From Chlorella sorokiniana (taxonomy: Eukaryota > Chlorophyta > Trebouxiophyceae > Chlorellales > Chlorellaceae): a DNA stretch of 64,000 nucleotides. This document shows, in pieces, positions 58,954 to 64,000 of this stretch (position 1 is the first letter of the stretch; each line of letters opens with the position of its first letter). The DNA is taken from contig CP084619.1 in NCBI GenBank assembly GCA_025917655.1, forward strand, positions 3,453,001 through 3,517,000. The letters are read 5' to 3'. Made by a program: the position numbers and the translations under genes. A model generated the notes under the pieces. That model was not told where the DNA came from. It saw only the letters and a list, made by a program, of their open reading frames with translations, and searched no databases.

Positions 58954-60384
58954 GGGCGCCATGCACCACTGCTGCTTGGACCGTTGCTGCCGCTAGGCTG
59001 CCGCGGAGCAGGCTACCCTGTGAGCAGCCTGTGGGCCCCGTGGGTCACACCCCGTGACTCTTTGCTGCGTGCACGGCCCCTTTTGCGCCTCCACTAGCCT
59101 TGCTAGTGGCGCAGCGAGCGAGATCGCGTCGCCACCGCTTTGCTCGCGGCACAGCTTGCGTGCTTTGTTGCTATGTAGCTGAAACGCGTCACAGCCGTCT
59201 GCCGCTGCCTCTCACTCCTCTGCCTCTCCTCTGTTCATGCAATGCGCGCCTGCACTGCCCCATTGCTCAACGTGAGCGCGCCCCTCCCTTTCTGTTCCAT
59301 CCGTCTTGGCCTTTGCTGCATCCTTCGCTGGTGTTGCTGCTTGCCAGCTTTTGCCAAGGCCTCGTAGCACCTCGGCCTGCTCTGTTGTGCCCATTTTGCT
59401 TAGAAGTGTCGCTGCCCCCAAGCGGCAAATATGCTGCTTGGAGCCTCCTGCCACCCGCCAGCCGCCCTTGCTCCGCCCCCACAACCCTCTCCAACCCCGT
59501 TTTGCTGACAGCGGCCGGCCTCTTCTAGCCCACGAAAGACAGAAACTGATTGCTCCCCCTGTTTGCACACCTCTGCACGGCCCATTTTATTTTTGCTGTA
59601 TCATGACGGCGGGGCGGCTCCTCGTGCCGGCCTGGCCCCACCCTGCATCGCCGCCCGGCCTCCTCCTTCCGTGTTTGTCGTCGAAGTCGGGCGCTGCCCT
59701 CTCCCCTCCCAGCGGCCCCTCGTTTTCCCTTGTCGATGCTATTCAAGCGCAGAGTGCATTGTGTAGAGTGCATGTCTCTCCGTCTCCTTGCTTGCTGCCA
59801 GAACTTGATGGAATCCTTTAGATGCAACTCTCAGGTATCCCCCACTCCCACCCATTCCCCGCCCAGCCCAGTACAAGTCTGCCCCGCCGCCACGTCCCCC
59901 ATGCACATGCGCTCTTGTTTGCTTTTGCCGCCACCCACAAAAAACACAAAAAATGCTTCTTTTCCTGTTTCGTTGTAATACACCAGGCACTGCATTGTGA
60001 AGCCATCTGCGAGTCTGTTGTTGCAGCGCTGCTGCCTGCCTTGCACCCGTTTTCTTTCCGAGCGTGAGCCCACCGCCTGCTCCTCCTGGAGTGTGGGTCG
60101 GGGCCCACCGCAACAAGATCCTGCAGTAGCAGGGACCATCTTGGCAGCCCTGGCTGCTTCAATCTGTCAGTTACAGGCTGGCCACTGTGGAATTTACAGC
60201 AGGCAAGGCGCTGGCCAGGTGCGGGCCAGCGCCGCCGCCACCCAATCCACCATTTGTTAGGAGTGCGATCGCGTGGATGTGGGCTGCAGATGCTACAATG
60301 ATGGCCCATTTTGCAGACTTGGCATGATGTTATCAGCCCAGTCCAGCGGGGGCTGTCCAATCGTTGGCTCATAGATCAAGATAC
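58954..60384 (+). other. Long LARP1 3' region and ABC1K promoter
   Basis: About 1.4 kb, markedly C/T-rich, with no supported gene. TGTAA at 59974-59978 would give LARP1 a 3' UTR of about 1 kb, long for this window. The last few hundred bases presumably drive the ABC1 kinase gene. Confidence 0.5.
59974..59978 (+). promoter_or_regulatory. TGTAA polyadenylation signal (LARP1)
   Basis: First clear TGTAA seen after the LARP1 stop, about 1 kb downstream. Confidence 0.4.
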
Positions 60385-63300
60385 ATGGCAGGGGCCCTGC
60401 AGGCGCTCCGCGACTTGTTTTCGAAGCGGGATGGCGGCACTAACTTCTGTCAGAGAATCCAACACACGGGCCAGCTTCAGGCCTCGTCGCTCCGGCAATG
60501 GACCTTCGCATCGCAGCCTGAGGAGGTTCAGAGCTCGCATTTACTCTTGTTGGATAAGATCGAGACCTTGAAACCCACGGGTGGCACCGTAGGGCCCAGC
60601 ACTGCCGCCGATGCGGCCGCTCTCGGCGTTGGCGCCACGGTCGACTTCCCGTGTGGCCTGCGCCCTGCTGTCGGCCCCAGGGGCCTGGATTTGCAGCTGC
60701 AGCTGTTCCGGTTAAGGCTTGGAGAGCCCTGGGACGGTATGTCACCCCCGCTGCAACACAGACAGACTGTGGGCAGCCGTCGTTGGGGGTTGCCGGCGTG
60801 GCGGACCGAGCGGCGGGCCTGCTTGCAGCGCGGCTCTTGTTCCCCGACGCCACAGCCCCTGTGCTGAACATGCTGGCTGGAGCCTACTGCGCAGCAAGCG
60901 CTGTGCAAGCTGCACACCTGCTGCTGCTTCCAGCAGCACGTGCAGCATGGAGACGGAGCGGGGAGCGGGCGCCGCGCCGTGGCGCAGCGGCCACGACAGC
61001 GGCGAGGCGTGTTGGGCGGCTGGGCAGGCTGCTGCAGCAGTATGGCGAGCCCGCCTTTGTGCTGCTGGCAGTGGCAGCGCTGTGGGCGCGCATGCACCCC
61101 ACCAGTGCGCAGATTGGCGAGTGCATTGCGGGTGAGCGGCGGGTCGTTTTGCCTGTGGCCTGCACCGCTTGCGAGCACTTGCTGGTGCTGGGTGCATCAC
61201 TGCATGCCGCTTTCAAGCCCCCACTTCTGCAGCGCTGGTCCCCGTGCTGGTCGGGTACAACCAAACGGCGCGGCAGTGCACCGTGCGGCGGCTCGGCGGT
61301 GCTGCGGCAGAAGAGGTGGGTGCGGAGCCTGCCCTCCCGGCTGCCTGTGGTTGTACCTGGCTGCGTGTCCCCTGGTGTGGCCAGTAACAGTCGTACCTCA
61401 AGCCCGCTCATGCACTGCCGCCCTGCTCCTGCCGGGCCCCCTCTCCCCCGCACCCACAGCTGTGGCGCAAGCGGCACAAGTGGGCGGCACGGCGCACAGC
61501 TGCGCTGCTGTCAGACCTGCCAGACAGGGTGGGTGCACGCTCCGCCCGCCCCCGCATCAACCGCCTTAACCTTCGTCAGCTGCTGCCTGCCCGAAGTGGA
61601 AGGCTTGCTGCCTGCTCACCACAGGCCGGCCGCAGCCACATCGGTGCCGGAAGAGGCGGAGCAGCACCCCGCTCTTGACTCCGCTGCTTTGCTGCGCTGC
61701 CTGCGGTGCAGCCGCCCCTGGCGCGCCTGGCCGCCGCCACGAGGCCCTCAACATCCGCGTCGGCGCCTGCTTCCACGGCATGCACTTTGGCGCGGCGGCG
61801 GGGGCCGCCCCGTGCGGCGGCGGCGGGCGGCGGCCTGCAGCTGTGGGTGTCGGCGGGAGTGCGCAGCACGCAGAGCCGCCAGCAGCAGCGTGAAACGCTT
61901 TCTGTGGCAGCAGGCCACGTCGCAACCGCACCCACGGCTGCGCTGGAGCCGGGTGACCAGGCCGCCAGGGTGGCTGTGCAGGAGGCAGCGGGCAGGGGCA
62001 GCCCCGACCAGCCGCCACGGCTCCCTGCCGCTCACAGCGAGCAAGGCTCCAAGCATGCGGTGCGGCCTGCGCCACAGCAGTGTGCAGCAGCGGAGGCTGC
62101 CTCCGCGGGGCAGTGATGCCCAGCCCCCTGCAGCCGCAGCAGGAGTGTGCTGGACAGCCCGTCGGAGCTGTGCGGCCCTCGCGGCTCACCCCTGCCGCGC
62201 TGGCCGGCTGCGGACGGGCTGCACGCTGAGGAGCAGGCAGCGCAGCAGCAGCAGCAGCAGGGGCCCGGGGACGCGGGCAGCCGCGACTTCATGCACCCCT
62301 CCCACTGGGCCGCCGCACGGCAGGCTGCCGCAGATGGCCACGGCGCGGGCGCGAGCGCCGGCAGCGCCAGCAGCGGCAGCGCCAGCAGCGGCAGCGTGGC
62401 GGACAGCATACGCAGCTGCCACAGCTTCATGCTGCCGGGCTGCAGGTACAGCAGCAGCGAGGGCAGCAGCCAGGGCGAGGGCGAGGGCCGGGGCGCCAGC
62501 AGGCCTCCTCAGGCAAGCGCTGCAGCAGCTCCCGCCGGGCCAGAGCGGGCCGGCACCCGCGCAGGTGCCGCTGCAGCAACCGCTGCCGACGGCAGCCGCG
62601 GCGCAAGCACCAGCTGACGCCACCGAGCCGCAGCCTGCCGCAGCAGAAGCGGCGCGCGGGCCGCTGGGCGCCGGTCAGGCGGTCAGCGCTGCAGTGGAGG
62701 CAGCGGAGGAGGCTGCGCTGCCGCTGTACGGCCGGGCGACCACGCCGACGAGGATGCGCGCCAGCTGGCGCCGGCAGAGCGGCTGGAGCTGGCGGGGCGC
62801 GCGCTGCACCTGGCGGCGCTGTTTGCCCCCTTCCTGCTCCTGGGCGGCGCAATGCTGCTGCTGGCCTCACGTCTGGACGCCTGGGCAGCCGCGCGGCAGC
62901 GGCGCAGGCAGATCGCGGCACTCGCAACGGGTGCAGCGGGCGGCGTCGGCGCAGCGGAGGGGGCCGCAGCGGGCGGGTCGCCGGCAGCGGAGCGCCTGCG
63001 CACCGCGGCCTTCAAGCTGCTGCTGCGCGCGTGCAGGCGCAGGTGCGGTGTGCGTGGTGGTGGGGGCGGTGGGGGGTCGGGCTTGCAGCCGGGGCTGCGT
63101 GCGACATGGCTGCCCTGTGTGGTCGGCGCGCAGGCTGCCGCCTCTGCCACACCTCTCTCCCTTCTGCTCCAAGAGAGATGCCCTGCCGGCCCTCACGCTG
63201 GGCCTTGTGTCCCCCGCGAGCAGCGGCGCCGCCTTCATCAAGTGGGGCCAGTGGTCCTCCACCCGCGAGGACATCTTCCCCCCGCCTTCTGCCGCGTGCT

Positions 63301-64000
63301 GTCCGAGCTGCACGACCGAGCGCCCGTGCACAGCTTTGAGGAGGTGCGGCGCGCCGCGCTGCCACTGCTGCCGCTGCCCCTTGCCCCCGGCCGAGGCACC
63401 ACCGCACGGGGGTGCGCTGCCTCACCCCCAGCGCGGCGTGGTTTCCTGAGCTCCCCCTCCCCCTCCCTCCCTCGGCTTGTGCTCATATACAGACCCGGGC
63501 CGCTGTGGAGTCTGCGTTTGGGCGCCCCCTGGCCTCCCTCTTCCTCTCCTTTGACCCGCGCCCCCTGGCCTCAGGCAGTATCGCGCAGGTACGTTCTTCG
63601 CCCGCTGGCAGCGCCGTCGCGGCCGGCCAAACTGCTCCGACTCCCAGCCGTGTGTGCACCGCCTGGTGCAGCAAGCTCCCAGCTGGTCGTGTGGCGGCTC
63701 GTGCATCAGGCTGTGTGCCATGCTGCCGTGCAGGTGCACCGCGCGCGCATGCTGGTGGATGGGCAGCCTCTGGAGGTGGCGGTGAAGGTGTGTGTGTGTG
63801 AGGGGGGGGGGGGATCTGCGCACTATGGTGCCGCCAGCTGCCCTCCGCCCTCCCTGTCGCATGCTCTTGCGGCAAGTGCTGCGCCGCTGCCGCCGCCACC
63901 ACCGCTGGCCCTGCTTTGCGTGCAGGTGCGGCACCCGGCGTGTCGCGCCGCATCTGGGCAGACTTCCAGCTTCTGCGCCCGCTGGCGGCGCTCACGGCCC
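60385..64000 (+). CDS. ABC1/UbiB (ADCK) family atypical kinase, 5' part
   Basis: The gene runs off the right edge. The ATG at 60385 opens MAGALQALRDLFSKRDGG, which could be an organelle-targeting sequence; a variable region follows with hydrophobic stretches (LLAARLLFPDATAPVLNMLA; LGRLLQQYGEPAFVLLAVAA; HLAALFAPFLLLGGAMLLLA). The UbiB core then begins: AFIKWGQWSSTREDIFPPAF, the family KxGQ motif with Trp before Gly, then ELHDRAPVHSFEEV, AVESAFGRPLASLFLSFDPR, PLASGSIAQVHRARMLVDGQ (the Ala-rich loop and QVHRA motif) and PLEVAVKVRHP with the ATP-site lysine, ending in RRIWADFQLLRPL. These kinases support quinone synthesis in mitochondria or plastids. Frames break near 60715, at 63278-63283 and near 63935. 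Exons in 61130-62700 are uncertain. Confidence 0.8.

Noticed and set aside
60651-63449. 932-codon plus-strand open frame as one exon
   Set aside because: It crosses introns (for example after 61131 and 63040) and includes out-of-frame stretches; the ABC1 kinase motifs appear only in pieces of it.
1-64000. Transposable or virus-like elements
   Set aside because: No reverse transcriptase, transposase, integrase, capsid-like or terminal-repeat structure was recognised on either strand.

Overview
The window is nuclear DNA of a green alga, most likely a trebouxiophyte of the Chlorella kind. The basis is very high GC, genes split by many short GT-AG introns (about 80-350 bases), proteins closest by eye to chlorophyte and plant versions, and TGTAA polyadenylation signals 40-300 bases after many stops. 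No transposon, virus-like element, CRISPR array, tRNA or rRNA gene was found. All gene models were read by eye from conserved motifs and splice sites.

Layout, left to right: the 3' end of a mitochondrial-type FtsH/YME1 protease (+); a ubinuclein-like HIR-complex subunit with an added C-terminal winged helix (+); a single-pass membrane protein with a proline-rich ectodomain (-); a Shewanella-like protein phosphatase (-); a TEX261/Erv26 cargo receptor (+); ribosomal P0 (+); a papain-like protease with a Ser-Pro tail (+); an unrecognised nuclear-looking protein (-); a MATE transporter (+); SGT1 (-); a dynein heavy chain tail without motor (+); NC2 beta/DR1 (+); an RCC1-UBA-HECT ubiquitin ligase (-); a coiled-coil RING protein (+); ribosomal protein S4 (-); a HARE-HTH protein (+); LARP1 (+); and the start of an ABC1/UbiB kinase that runs off the right edge (+). 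Divergent pairs share short upstream regions (228, 260, about 810, about 1,030 and about 1,320 bases); convergent pairs end close together.

There is no obvious operon-like system. Functional themes recur: chromatin and transcription (ubinuclein, HARE-HTH protein, NC2 beta), protein quality control (FtsH, SGT1, HECT and RING ligases, cysteine protease) and translation (P0, S4, LARP1). The most notable biological items are the motor-less dynein heavy chain, the ubiquitin ligase with a UBA domain lodged among its RCC1 repeats, and the ubinuclein with a HARE-like domain.

One technical signal runs through the whole window. At more than twenty places a conserved reading frame breaks at a G or C run that is one base too short, including in the essential P0 gene. 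Every break I resolved is a missing base and none is an extra one, which points to a sequencing or assembly fault rather than to pseudogenes.
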